A stretch of 64,000 bases of DNA from Stentor roeselii (GCA_006503475.1 RSEH01000007.1:62001-126000), one strand, 5' to 3'; shown: positions 10,066 through 19,811, counted from the stretch's first letter. Made by a program: numbers and translations. The notes: generated from the letters alone by a model not told the origin.

Positions 10066-10443
10066 TTAATTATATTCTAGGAGTTTTTTTAGTATAGATG
10101 GATTTAGAGGGTTGGATGGTGATGTTATTGTGAGTAGATGGTTTAGTTGGATATAGGATTGGTTTTGAAGGATTTTTGGAATTTGGAATTTAGTTTTAGG
10201 TTTTTTTTTGGAAAATATTGATTTATCCAACTGTTTATGTCTAAAATGAATCAAATTAATACTTATGTATCAATAAGTCCTTATAATATTCTAAATAAAC
10301 TATTTTAGGTTATTTACTTACATATATTCTAATCAAAATACTTAATCATTAAATTACTTTCAATCTCGCATCAACAATTCAGCTCTTAAATCCAAAAAGC
10401 CATTATAAAAACTTTCTTTAAATAAAATCAGATTATTTAATCT
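10066..10443. other. Intergenic, nothing recognised
   Basis: AT-rich spacer between the 3' end of the GH5 gene and the 5' end of the Mei2-like gene, both on the minus strand. There is no supported gene; short frames here have AT-driven composition. Confidence 0.6.
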
Positions 10444-11571
10444 CTAACAAATGCTAGGAGGATTTACATCAGTAATATAACTTTTCGGAAATACTCCAAG
10501 TTCTTTAAACCTATTCAAATTCTCTAATCTTACAGTGCACCAACTAGAATCACTATTATCCAAAAATCCTTGTTCATCATTTTGATTAAAACTCCAATAA
10601 AAAAAATTCCTAATCTTTGAAGTCCTCAAACTATCAAAAAATCTCGGAATAAATTTTTCATTATGATCAGAAAGAGTAGACTTATATCCAAACTCACCAA
10701 TATATACAGTAAAATCTCCCCTATTAAACTTTCCAAAGTACTCATAATAATCCAAAGAGCATCCAAAAAACACATTAACCCCATAAACAATTTTATTCAA
10801 AGGGACACCTCTAGGAACAACAGGATCAGAATCAACATTAGAAAGACTTCCAGCCCAGCAAGGCCAATCAGATCCTTCCGGTATTTTTTCATCAGTTCCT
10901 TTCACAAAATACAAGATATTTGGATTAACCGGGTAAATCTGAGAAAGTGCTTTTTCAGCATAAAGTTTCCAAGTTTTCCAAGAAATCGAATGAGGCTCAC
11001 TCAAGATTTCGACTCCGATGATATTAGGATATTTTTTAGTTAATTTCACGAGTTTTGTAAGGTCAGCTATCCAGTCATTGAGTGAGTACCCGGAACACAT
11101 AGTCGGGTCCCCTGGCTGAGAATTTCCAGTTAAGCTGTCGCTGCAGGTGGTGTAGTCTAATACGACAAAGAGACCTACGTTAAAGGCTTCATTCAACATT
11201 GAGGTCAGCACTGCTAAGCCACTTGTTAAGGAAGGGTCTGAGTTTTTAGCCCAAGATGCCGTCGGGTATGTTATGTCGTCTGATGATATACTTTGAGGGG
11301 ATAACGTAATTCTTAGAGAATTGAAACCAAGGTCTTTTATTTTCTGCATGAACCAGGAAATGCTGTGGAGGACGGTGTTTGAGTTATCGAGATGTGAGGA
11401 CCATAGACCACCTGGTGCTCGATCTGGTCCCTCATTGCCAAACCAAACTATACCTCGGATTATGAATTCTAAACCGTCTTTGTAGATTACTCCGTCTGAT
11501 TGATGCCAAAATGATCCTGAACTGAATACTAAAAGCAAGAAAATATTTAAAATTTTCAATGATTTAAGCAT
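10444..11571 (-). CDS. Secreted glycoside hydrolase family 5 (cellulase-like)
   Basis: A 375-aa protein with a clear signal peptide (MLKSLKILNIFLLLVFSSGS), so it enters the secretory or food-vacuole route. Residues ~25-360 form a GH5-type TIM barrel: GIVWFGNEG near the start, an SLRITLSP strand, VVLDYTTCSD, the acid/base segment VEILSEPH (Glu192) and the nucleophile segment VYIGEFG (Glu293). Retaining GH5 enzymes cleave beta-1,4 glucans or mannans, so digestion of plant or algal wall is the likely role. The Asn normally just before the acid/base Glu (NEP) is Ser191 here, which could lower or alter activity. A degraded tandem copy lies downstream in window coordinates (12150-12985). Intronless as far as can be seen. 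Confidence 0.87.
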   Translation of the reverse strand: MLKSLKILNIFLLLVFSSGSFWHQSDGVIYKDGLEFIIRGIVWFGNEGPDRAPGGLWSSHLDNSNTVLHSISWFMQKIKDLGFNSLRITLSPQSISSDDITYPTASWAKNSDPSLTSGLAVLTSMLNEAFNVGLFVVLDYTTCSDSLTGNSQPGDPTMCSGYSLNDWIADLTKLVKLTKKYPNIIGVEILSEPHSISWKTWKLYAEKALSQIYPVNPNILYFVKGTDEKIPEGSDWPCWAGSLSNVDSDPVVPRGVPLNKIVYGVNVFFGCSLDYYEYFGKFNRGDFTVYIGEFGYKSTLSDHNEKFIPRFFDSLRTSKIRNFFYWSFNQNDEQGFLDNSDSSWCTVRLENLNRFKELGVFPKSYITDVNPPSIC

Positions 11572-12149
11572 TTATAGATTATTTCATGTTGATTTTATCG
11601 AAAATGAATCTTTTTAAATTAACATTTTGTAGGTGTTATGATAAGGTTATGATTTTTATCTCATGTAATTAGTTGAGGGAAAGTAGAAGGTGAGGTTGAG
11701 AAAATAATCCTTGAATGTTAAATCTGCTCAGATTATCAGGTCTACAGAGAACCAATTAACATCTCTATTGATAAAACTCAATGCTCAAATTATCAGCATC
11801 TAAGGCTCAAAAATGACCTAAATTTTCTATTTTATGATTTTTTTTTGAAATTTGAGAGTATAAGTTTGTTAAAACCATAAAATCAGGATCAAGGAATTTC
11901 TTAAGGAGGTCACTAGATTAGTTCCAGTATTGTATAATTAGAGCTGCCTTGCTTTTATGAGAGTCAAATTAATAAAGAATATATTTAATCTAGGAGTTTA
12001 AAGAATTTTTTTTAGATTTCGGTTTTGAAATTTTAAAATCTCTCAACAATTCAAAGTTAATTTTCCTTGGTTAGAGTCAAGAGCTTTATCTAACTTAAAT
12101 TAACGATTACAATGTAAATCTTTACTTTAGATTATAAGCCTCTATATAA
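11572..12149. other. Intergenic between GH5 gene and its dead copy
   Basis: About 580 bp of AT-rich DNA with no open frame of note and no recognisable GH5 similarity. It contains the upstream flank of the intact minus-strand GH5 gene. Confidence 0.6.
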
Positions 12150-12985
12150 TAATATAAAGGAAAATAGTTATGCAGATAGAATGGTTCTTTAATTGAGCCA
12201 AATATAAAATTCTCTTAACTAATAGATTACTAGGAAGATTGACACTTGTAATAAAAGTTTTAAGAAATACCCCTAACTTTTTAAGCATATTTTTTTCCAG
12301 ATTAACAGTGCACCAATTAGGATCAGTACTCTTCATGTATCCAGTTTTCCAAGTATCAGCATAAAAGAATGAAGATATTCTTTTCCTTTTAAGATATTAA
12401 ATAAAGTTTGTAACCAGGTTTCAGCTGTTTGAGGATCATTTTCATAAAAACTAAAAGAATTAAAATCAAAGTATTATTTCCAGGTATTCCAGGGAATATG
12501 ATGCACTTTCTTGTAGATGTTGATACCGAAACTATTAGGGTATATCTTTGATAGTTTAACCATCTTGTTTAAATCAGAAATCCGCTTTTCTAATGTATAT
12601 CATGGATATATGTCTGGATTTCCTGGGCGATTAGTTGTTAATAAATCATCACAGGTAGCCATTTCACAAAAAAGAATCCCAATACGTTGCCCATGAATAA
12701 GAAGAATGATTAGCACTATCTGACGATAAACCCTGAGATGATAAAGTGATTCTAGCTGCATTGAAATCCAAATCTTTAAATTTCTGCATGAACCAAGGAT
12801 TGCTATGAACAAAACTTTGTCAATTACTGAAATGACTAGTCCATACACCAGTAAGAGCTCTATCCATTTCAATCCCCAATCATAAAATCCCTCCAATCGT
12901 CAAAGCTTCCCATCCTTGTAAATTTCCATCCAATGCATGTCAAAATGAGGCACACTAAATTTCTGACAAGTAAAAATAAGAAATA
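12150..12985 (-). pseudogene. GH5 glycosidase pseudogene (tandem copy)
   Basis: Segments of the neighbouring GH5 protein reappear in order on the minus strand but in several frames. An N-terminal piece reads HFDMHWMEIYKDGK beside HQSDGVIYKDG of the intact gene. Then come a WFMQKFKDLDFNAARITLSS piece, a TCDDLLTTNRPGNPDIYP piece (compare TCSDSLTGNSQPGDPTMCSG), a DLNKMVKLSKIYPNSFG piece (compare DLTKLVKLTKKYPNIIG) and a C-terminal NWCTVNLEKNMLKKLGVFLK piece. The reading frame is broken by stops and shifts, the acid/base ILSEPH region has become IYKKVHH-like, and the part between the acid/base region and the nucleophile strand is largely deleted. Its sequence differs enough from the live copy to suggest an old duplication. 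Confidence 0.85.
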
Positions 12986-13308
12986 ATTTGATTACTACAA
13001 TATACCAAAATTCTTTAAAACTAAAAAGATTAAAACCAGAACATCAGCTCGATTCCAATTTAAAGCAGGATCTGAATGATGATCATACAATTTATCATTT
13101 GTCTTGACAGTCAAACATCCAATTTAAACATTTTCTATACAAGTACTAAAAATTCTAATTATTCCTTTTTCATAAAACACTAAACATCTAAAGAACCTTC
13201 TCTAAAATAATATCATTAACCTTCCTTGTCAAAAGTAGATTTTTTTAAATACCACAAAAGACTACTCACAAGAAATTCATTATTAGATTAACCGAAAATT
13301 ACTTAAAG
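12986..13308. other. Intergenic, nothing recognised
   Basis: AT-rich spacer upstream of the GH5 pseudogene and beyond the 3' end of the small acylated-protein gene. No supported feature. Confidence 0.55.
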
Positions 13309-13545
13309 TTAGAGAGACCAGAAGATCTTACTCGAGGAGTTTGTTTGAGGCGACTTTTCATTCAGGGTCATGTTTTTTCGACTTATGAATTTTGTGTTTA
13401 GATGAAGATTTAGTTGAGGACAGTTTACGATCTTGTTTAGTATCACCTGATTACGTAATTCTCGTAACTTATCACGATTTGATACCGATTTGTAATGATC
13501 CGCGCAGTACTGAGATCTTGATTTTTTAGATATGCAACTTCCCAT
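13309..13545 (-). CDS. Small N-acylated basic protein (possible)
   Basis: A 78-codon frame beginning MGSCISKKSRSQYC, a strong N-myristoylation signal (Gly2, Ser, basic residues at 7-8) with Cys4 available for palmitoylation. The rest is basic and has no recognised domain. In the middle, codons for VILNK form GTGATACTAAACAAG, which fits the local 15-nt intron pattern including the A six bases from its 3' end, so the spliced protein may be 73 aa. An overlapping longer frame (13443-13700) in another phase has ordinary low-complexity composition and is judged a shadow. The gene could be real or a 3' exon of something undetected; the acylation start is the main support. Confidence 0.45.
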   Translation of the reverse strand: MGSCISKKSRSQYCADHYKSVSNRDKLRELRNQVILNKIVNCPQLNLHLNTKFISRKNMTLNEKSPQTNSSSKIFWSL

Positions 13546-13969
13546 TTTAAATTATGACAGGTTAGAGATTTGGTAGGAATTTCTTTAAATGGATTTTTAA
13601 TTCGATAGGATTCCCCGGTTACTTCATTTGAATGAGATTTGGAATGCTTAGAGATTTTAGAGGTTTTCTTATTGAATATTAAAGAATTTCTAGAATTCAA
13701 AGTTTTAAGTGGTCTGAAGGGTAGAAAAACATTCTGATGAGTTATTGAAAGAAAATTTTTCTTAGAACAAAGAAAAATTCTCAGAAAACAAGAAAATAAA
13801 TTTTAAGAATTTCCCTCAAAAAATTAAATGTTTAGGTCAAGGGTATTTCTTGAGATTCTCTATCAAAAGTTGAAAATTTTATATAATTCAAGTGTTTTTT
13901 ACTGATTTTATAGCTAAAATTTTTGACTTTTACATGCATATTTGCTTAGTTTATTTTAGTTCTTAATAA

Positions 13970-14167
13970 ATGTCGCAAGTTTTGGCAAGTTATTTGAAAG
14001 TTTTCCCACTTTCTGTCAAGTCTCAAGAAACTGAAATAAATAAGAAACTTATTCACCCTAAAGTCCTTAGAGCAACTAAATTCGAAATGCCTTCAAGTCC
14101 CACGCTCATCATTAAAGACGAGTTCCAACCTTCTAAAGGAGACCTGAGGTTGAAAATTTTTTCCTAA
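13970..14167 (+). CDS. Micro-protein, tandem paralogue A
   Basis: A 65-aa frame that would be ignored alone, but its C-terminal half matches the next small gene at 14504: KFEMPSSPTLIIKDEFQPSK against KPELPISPKLLVRDEHQPVT, both followed by GDL and a basic or hydrophobic end. Matches are concentrated at E.P.SP.L...DE.QP..GDL, which suggests selection on a short linear motif or interface. No signal peptide, membrane segment or cysteines. The function is unknown and I recognise no family. Confidence 0.6.
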   Translation: MSQVLASYLKVFPLSVKSQETEINKKLIHPKVLRATKFEMPSSPTLIIKDEFQPSKGDLRLKIFS

Positions 14168-14503
14168 TTTAAAATAAAGAAGAAAAATCACTAAACCCCT
14201 TTCAAAGCTTATCTAAAATCCTCTTATTTTCTTCAATTTATTTTTGTCTTAAAAATTCTAACTGAAATTCGATCTAAATTAGCAAAGGGCGAGAGCTAAA
14301 AAATGCAAAATTTTGATAAAAAAGCTGAATTTATTTATTTTCAATAATTTCAAGTCTTTTTATCAATTTAAATCACCTCATATTCCATCATAATTGTGAA
14401 AAATTCGAACTTCACTTACTTTTATTTTCTGATAAATTAGAATTAAATTAAATCCAGTTACTGATCAGACGAAGATTTTTATGATTATTAGTCGATTATA
14501 ATA
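14168..14503. other. Spacer between micro-protein genes
   Basis: About 335 bp of AT-rich DNA between the two tandem small genes. It presumably holds the terminator of the first and the promoter of the second; no other feature seen. Confidence 0.5.
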
Positions 14504-14710
14504 ATGTCTAAAGTAACTTCAAGAAAAACTCACCATCTCTCCCTGTTCGACTCCGAATTTCGCGAAGAGGGTTCGATAAAATTAACGAAATCTAAAACTC
14601 TACAGCTGAAAAAGCCAGAGCTTCCAATAAGTCCAAAGCTTTTAGTGCGAGACGAGCATCAGCCCGTGACGGGAGACTTGAAGTCAAGATTTTCATTTGT
14701 GAATATTTGA
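14504..14710 (+). CDS. Micro-protein, tandem paralogue B
   Basis: A 68-aa protein (MSKVTSRKTHHLSLFDSEF...) that shares the E.P.SP.L..[RK]DE.QP..GDL block with the gene at 13970 on the same strand. The N-terminal halves differ beyond the MS[KQ]V start, so the conserved C-terminal block is the likely functional part. It is basic overall with no cysteines. The tandem arrangement points to local duplication. Confidence 0.62.
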   Translation: MSKVTSRKTHHLSLFDSEFREEGSIKLTKSKTLQLKKPELPISPKLLVRDEHQPVTGDLKSRFSFVNI

Positions 14711-15003
14711 TAATATTAGTCTTGGCATCCTTAAGAACGATTTTTTTCTTTTGAATTTAGTTGAAGTTGATTTTAAATATGATGAGCTTTTCCTCAACAA
14801 TATGAAATAAAGAATTATTCATCGAAAAAATTATTCACTTAGACAGATCAGAATTTTCACTACAAAGAAAATTAAAAGAATTTAAAGAATTTTAACTCAT
14901 TTTTGCGATTTTTTGTTAATTTTTTGAGATTTGGGTCCTAACTGGGGCTTTTTAGAGAAGATTTCAAGAAATATTAAAATTTAGCGAAGATCGGTAACCT
15001 TAT

Positions 15004-17067
15004 TTACTCCATCAGACTTAATTTGTCACTTACTTTAAAGTCTGCCTGAGTCTTGGCTCTCAATGCATCGACACTGACTCCTTCAGCGATTTCGACAAGA
15101 ATCATTCCTTCTTTAGTGAACTCGAAAACAGCGAGATCAGTTATCAGTTTATCGACAACCATCTTACCAGTGAGAGGCAACTTGCATTTTTTTAGGATTT
15201 TCATATTGCCGAAGACCAAATGTTCCATGCAGACGATGCATTTTGCCTTGCTGCAGACTAAGTCCACTGCACCTCCCATTCCTTTTACTTTCATGTGTGG
15301 AACTATCCAGTTTGCAAGGTCTCCGAATTGACTCACTTGCAAGCCTCCTAAAAAGGTGATGTCGAGGTGGTTCCCCCTGATAATTCCAAAACTATCTGAG
15401 CTGCTGAAAGTGCTTCCTCCAGGATTAATAGTAATAGTTTCCCGGCCAGCATTAACAGTATCAGGGTCATGCATTCCTTCCTCAGGATACGGTCCAATCC
15501 CAAGCACTCCATTTTCTCCATGCAATACAATCTTAAACTCATCCGGTAAAAAATTCGGAATCAAAGTCGGAATTCCAATTCCCAAATTAACATACATTCC
15601 CTCCCTAATCTCCCTTGCAGCCCTTCTAGCAATAACTTCCCTTTTTCTAATCTGTTCTGGACTTCCAGGAATATGAATTCCTCCATCTTTCCTAAAAGAA
15701 AGCCTTTCAACAAACTTTTCCTTCGAGTCACTCAAAACGACTCTCTGCACAAAAATTCCAGGAACATGAATCTGGTCAGGGTCGATTTCGCCTTCTTCAA
15801 GCAACTCCTCGACTTCCACAATTGTGACAGGACAAGACCCGGCAATGTCAGGATTTGAGTTCCTGGCAGTTCTTCGAAAGACTAAATTTCCGGCTTTGTC
15901 TGCTCTCCAGGCTTTGATTATTGCGAAGTCCCCGGATTCTGCTTTTTCTAAGAAGAATTTTTTTCCGTTGTCTTGAATGAAAGATTTGGGAACTGTGAAC
16001 TTTTCGGGCTTTCCGTTTGAAGAGAATTTTATGGGAACCGCGCCTTTCTCGACGAAGGTACCCGAACCGGAAGGGGTGTAGAAGGAGTGGATTCCCATTG
16101 ATGATGCACGGAACTTCTCGACTAGAGTGCCTTGAGTTGTGAACTCTACTTCGAGATCTCCTGAGAGAAATTGCTCTTCTACTGCTGTGTTGCTTCCGAT
16201 GTGGGAGATGTGTAAACGCTTTACTCTTTTTGATTGGACTAAATCGCCTAAGGCACTGTCTCGAGTTCCGGCTAGACATGTGGCGATGTTTAGGTTTTTC
16301 ACGCCTTTCCGATGAATTCCCCGAAGAATCCCTTCAGGAGTCCCAACCACCCCAAATCCCCCAACTATAATCGAGCAAGAGTCTTGAATATCAAAAATCG
16401 CTTCATCAATAGATGAGAATATCTTGCAAGAAGAAGACTTTTTTGCAAATTCCTCTGAAACAAGCGATTTACTCATACTGGAATCAAAAATTCTAGTCTC
16501 TAATTCTTCAATCAACGGTTTCTGTACTCTGCTTATCCAAGAAATAAACTTATCACAAAACATCGAATTCATCCCATAAGAAGATTTTCTAGTTATCGTC
16601 GTTTTATTGCTTTTTTTAATGAAAAGCTTCAAAGAAACCTCCAAATCTTTCAACTTTTTAAAAATTTTTTCCCCTGAAGTAAAAGAAAACGAGTTATAAA
16701 GACTGAGAAACTCTTGAAGCGACTTATTTTCATTATGGTCTTCTTGGAACTTTTCTTGGTTTAGAGGGTCAAGCAGATGACGGCCCACTGAAAAAAATTT
16801 GACTGCTTCTATCATGGAAAATGAAGAGTTTTTCTGGTGGGCTTCTGCGGATTTGGAACGTTTCAAGGAAAAAGGTGATGGGTATTGTTTTAGATGTTTT
16901 TTTATTTCTTGGATGTTGTTTTGGATCAGGGTTATTGAGAATAAATAATCTGGGTCGAGATCTTCTGATTTTTCTATCAATGATGTTAGGGTTTGCACCT
17001 GCTCTAAAAGGAGGAAGGATGAGTTTTGAATTGAGTCGAGAAGATAGATTACATCAGAAGTCGACAT
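15004..17067 (-). CDS. Succinyl-CoA:3-ketoacid CoA-transferase with N-terminal extension
   Basis: A 687-aa protein. Residues ~205-687 are a fused alpha/beta class I CoA transferase. The alpha half has IIVGGFGVVGTPEGILRG and a GDFAIIKAWRADKAGN block. The beta half has MYVNLGIGIPTLIPNF, the active-site loop GENGVLGIGPYP whose Glu forms the CoA thioester, and VSQFGDLANWIVP and MGGAVDLV. SCOT moves CoA from succinyl-CoA to acetoacetate in ketone-body use, normally in mitochondria. Unusually, about 200 helical residues precede the catalytic part, and the first residues (MSTSDVIYLLDSIQ) are acidic, not a mitochondrial presequence. An internal start such as MNSMFCDKF or MSKSLVSEEF could serve a second product, or the gene is a true fusion. 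The frame across the junction is open and uninterrupted. Confidence 0.9.
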   Translation of the reverse strand: MSTSDVIYLLDSIQNSSFLLLEQVQTLTSLIEKSEDLDPDYLFSITLIQNNIQEIKKHLKQYPSPFSLKRSKSAEAHQKNSSFSMIEAVKFFSVGRHLLDPLNQEKFQEDHNENKSLQEFLSLYNSFSFTSGEKIFKKLKDLEVSLKLFIKKSNKTTITRKSSYGMNSMFCDKFISWISRVQKPLIEELETRIFDSSMSKSLVSEEFAKKSSSCKIFSSIDEAIFDIQDSCSIIVGGFGVVGTPEGILRGIHRKGVKNLNIATCLAGTRDSALGDLVQSKRVKRLHISHIGSNTAVEEQFLSGDLEVEFTTQGTLVEKFRASSMGIHSFYTPSGSGTFVEKGAVPIKFSSNGKPEKFTVPKSFIQDNGKKFFLEKAESGDFAIIKAWRADKAGNLVFRRTARNSNPDIAGSCPVTIVEVEELLEEGEIDPDQIHVPGIFVQRVVLSDSKEKFVERLSFRKDGGIHIPGSPEQIRKREVIARRAAREIREGMYVNLGIGIPTLIPNFLPDEFKIVLHGENGVLGIGPYPEEGMHDPDTVNAGRETITINPGGSTFSSSDSFGIIRGNHLDITFLGGLQVSQFGDLANWIVPHMKVKGMGGAVDLVCSKAKCIVCMEHLVFGNMKILKKCKLPLTGKMVVDKLITDLAVFEFTKEGMILVEIAEGVSVDALRAKTQADFKVSDKLSLME

Positions 17068-17191
17068 TTATGAAAAAGTGAATGAAAGTAATTTAAGTAT
17101 CTTAAATAAATAGCGATAATAATTCAAAATTAGAATAGAAAATGTGGGTTAGTATTCGTCAAGAATTTGAATTTAGAAGTCATTAAAATAG

Positions 17192-18541
17192 TTAAAAACG
17201 TGTATTTTTTAGAAATGAAAGGATAATTGGCTCATCATTATTTCTATGAAGTTGCTCAAAAATATCAGGATATTCTTGAAAAGTAATAACATTTCTGTAA
17301 AAACAAGTTTTTTGATATTCTATAATATCTCCATTTCTAGTAACAAAAGAATGCAAGCCATAATCACCTCTACTAGTTTTAAAAATCATCAACCTTGAAA
17401 ATAATTCAATAGAAAACAAGACCTTATACTCCAACTCAACTAAAATCGAATCTCCAATAAGCTGAGGATCGTATTCAACAGTCGATAACTTCTGACTACA
17501 ATTAAATGGACACAATTTTAACTTCTCAGGATGTCTGCATTCAATCCATTTATGTTTCTGATTTTTTACGATATTATCAAGAGTAACATGAAAGACTACC
17601 TGTTGGGTATTTTTTTTTTCAGACTGAGACTTTTTGCATAAACAAACAATTTTGAACTGCATTTTAAACCCGAATAATTTGTGAGCTAAACACATCGAAT
17701 CACAATTCGTCTTTTCCCCGAAGTTTAAATAGTGAAGATGCAGAATGTTGAGAAATAAAATCAAAGTATTTTGATAGTTTATAAATTCGACCTCTCCACT
17801 TTGATAATGCTGGGAAATCGAATTAATTATCATTGAAAGGATCTCACTTGATGATGTGTTTGGGTCAAGTTTCTGGAATTCAGATAGTAAACAAATTAAG
17901 CATTGTTCATCACATGAATGTCTTGATATGTTCATCTTGAAATGACTCATGTTAAAAAGAAACTTTAAAATTGTGTTTAGGTATTTTAAATCACCTTCTA
18001 GTTGAAATGATGGATTATTTACCAAAGTCTGGCTGGGGTGATTTTGATCCTTTCGAGCGACTTGATTTAAATTTTCTGATCGTCGAATGGCCTGATCTGA
18101 GGAATTTCTCTGATTTAAAGTATTATGAAATTGATTTACTTTTAAATGATTTTGCATCTCAGGGTGTTTAGAGTAATGATCATTTTGATAATCTTTACTT
18201 TCTTCTGTAGAAATAGTTTTTTTGCTAGGAAATCCTGGATTTCTAGAATTATAATCAACTTCAACCCGGTGTCTATCATTAAAATTTGATGAAGTTTGAT
18301 AATCACCACCCTTCTCAAAACTTTTTAATGTTTTCGAGGCTAAATTGTTTGTATTGTAAAGATTTGGAGATGAATGATTACCTTGAGACGGTGAAGGTAT
18401 ATTAGAAGTTTTATAAAAATTATTTTTTCCTTCGCTTTGTCTATTTTGTGAAGAAGCGCCAGGGATAAATGCTGTATTTTTCTTCTGAGCACAGTTGTGC
18501 CCAATTGGTACGTTTTGGTTGCAAAAGATACAAAGCTTCAT
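17192..18541 (-). CDS. Catalytically dead USP-like protein
   Basis: A 449-aa protein. It starts with a zinc-knuckle-like CIFCNQNVPIGHNC (residues 4-17), followed by ~160 disordered, Asn/Ser-rich residues. From ~181 to the end it follows the ubiquitin-specific protease fold in the form seen in the plant 'USP-related' proteins: LKYLNTILKFLFN in place of the NCFLN box, SCDEQCLICLL, NCDSMCLAHKLFGF and a CLC finger pair, then YGLHSFVTRNGDIIEYQ in place of the histidine box. The catalytic Cys position is Lys186, and the usual GxHY histidine is absent. It is therefore probably a ubiquitin-binding scaffold or regulator, not a protease. The assignment rests on remembered family patterns; a USP call with no activity is fairly likely. 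Confidence 0.68.
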   Translation of the reverse strand: MKLCIFCNQNVPIGHNCAQKKNTAFIPGASSQNRQSEGKNNFYKTSNIPSPSQGNHSSPNLYNTNNLASKTLKSFEKGGDYQTSSNFNDRHRVEVDYNSRNPGFPSKKTISTEESKDYQNDHYSKHPEMQNHLKVNQFHNTLNQRNSSDQAIRRSENLNQVARKDQNHPSQTLVNNPSFQLEGDLKYLNTILKFLFNMSHFKMNISRHSCDEQCLICLLSEFQKLDPNTSSSEILSMIINSISQHYQSGEVEFINYQNTLILFLNILHLHYLNFGEKTNCDSMCLAHKLFGFKMQFKIVCLCKKSQSEKKNTQQVVFHVTLDNIVKNQKHKWIECRHPEKLKLCPFNCSQKLSTVEYDPQLIGDSILVELEYKVLFSIELFSRLMIFKTSRGDYGLHSFVTRNGDIIEYQKTCFYRNVITFQEYPDIFEQLHRNNDEPIILSFLKNTRF

Positions 18542-18549
18542 ATTTAATA

Positions 18550-19194
18550 TTACTCAATCTCAAACATTCTTATCTCCTCACCTTTAGAAATATTTTCCCC
18601 ACCTAACTGATTAGAGATCTTAAAAGTACTGCTCTCAGTATTTTTTATCACTTCTTGGTCTTCAGCTTTAACATTTTCCACTTTGTTTTCAATGTTTTCA
18701 GTCTTTGGAAATAAAAACATAAAAAGTGTTGCAAAAAATGATCCAGAAGTAGCAGAAACTGCTAAAATCGTAGAAATTTTCCAATGTTCATTGAAAATCT
18801 CGTTAAAAATCATGATGATCAGCAAAGGTGAACTCTGAAAAACATTTACCATTATTGGAGATAGTCGAAGTAAGTCTTTGAAAATTTCTAATTTTTCTTG
18901 TTTTCCTTTCCAAAATGCTGAAAAAACTGGATAGAATAAAACGTTCAAAGCAATTGGGTCTAAAATAATGAAAGTCAGTGAAAATTTCAAATCTTTCCAA
19001 GAATATCTGTTCTTTATAACGAAAAATAACACAATTAGTGCGATTGTTGGAGTTATAAAACAAGCTATAAATGCATAAAAAGCTGCTGGTTCTTTGAATT
19101 CTTGAGTACTTAAATACCATATTTTGGTGGAAAGGTCGAAAAGTCTGATAAAAGTGACAAACAGACTCAAAAGAAATTGTCCTACAAGTCTCAT
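18550..19194 (-). CDS. Multi-pass membrane protein, possibly XK-related
   Basis: A 214-aa protein with about four to five hydrophobic segments (near residues 5-25, 38-62, 72-95, 112-132 and 140-162) and an acidic cytosolic-looking tail. The segment VNVFQSSPLLIIMIFNEIF resembles the F-E-S-x-PQ-l-x-l-Q-x-y helix of XK-related scramblase-like proteins, but the key Glu and Gln are not conserved, so the family call is tentative. It lies 8 bp from the USP-like gene on the same strand and 55 bp head-to-head from the next + strand gene, implying a short shared promoter. Confidence 0.6.
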   Translation of the reverse strand: MRLVGQFLLSLFVTFIRLFDLSTKIWYLSTQEFKEPAAFYAFIACFITPTIALIVLFFVIKNRYSWKDLKFSLTFIILDPIALNVLFYPVFSAFWKGKQEKLEIFKDLLRLSPIMVNVFQSSPLLIIMIFNEIFNEHWKISTILAVSATSGSFFATLFMFLFPKTENIENKVENVKAEDQEVIKNTESSTFKISNQLGGENISKGEEIRMFEIE

Positions 19195-19249
19195 TATAAC
19201 AGAATAAAGAATTTTAATTTAGATTATTAGATTCGAAATTTCATTAATC

Positions 19250-19810
19250 ATGCAAGGGCATTTAGCTAATATCTTCAGGTCTCAAAGATCATCTACACCT
19301 ACTATTAACTCTAAAAGACTTGCAAAACTCGAACCTAAAGGGTTTAAAATAGAAACCTGCTCAAGTAGCTCATATAAAAAGTTCAAGAAATTTAACATCC
19401 CAGATTCAAGTCTAACCTACATCCACAAACTAACCAAAACCTCCGAAAAGCAAATCTCCTTGAAATCCAGTCACCCAAAGCCCGAAGACCAACAAATAAA
19501 GTTCCTTCCATCAATAAAACTAGCAGAAATTCTAAAACAACAAGTCCCTCAATTATCTCGCCTTCAAAACACTAAAATTTTCGACTATTTCCCAAGCCAA
19601 GGTCCAAAGTTAGCAGAAAGACTAAAAAACTTTTCCCATAAATTCCCAGATCCAACTCTAAAAAGTCCAATAACCCAACCTAAAGTCCACCAATGCAAAG
19701 GTTGCAGTTCTTCTCGTCACTCATGCAAAAAGTTATCTCAAAACGTTGAAATCCAGTCAGAGCCATTTGAATTAAGTGGATGGGAGACAGACCTGAATGA
19801 TCTAGAATAA
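19250..19810 (+). CDS. Uncharacterised basic protein
   Basis: A 186-aa Lys/Ser/Pro-rich protein without predicted membrane segments. Near the C-terminus a CKGCSSSRHSC cluster could bind a metal, followed by an acidic end (SGWETDLNDLE). No family recognised. Its start is 55 bp from the divergent membrane-protein gene. Its stop codon is separated by a single base (19811) from the stop of the convergent RRM gene. Confidence 0.65.
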   Translation: MQGHLANIFRSQRSSTPTINSKRLAKLEPKGFKIETCSSSSYKKFKKFNIPDSSLTYIHKLTKTSEKQISLKSSHPKPEDQQIKFLPSIKLAEILKQQVPQLSRLQNTKIFDYFPSQGPKLAERLKNFSHKFPDPTLKSPITQPKVHQCKGCSSSRHSCKKLSQNVEIQSEPFELSGWETDLNDLE

Positions 19811-19811
19811 A

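Noticed and set aside
13443-13700. 85-codon minus-strand frame overlapping the MGSC gene
   Set aside because: Different phase, low-complexity composition and no conserved feature, while the overlapping frame has a strong acylation start.
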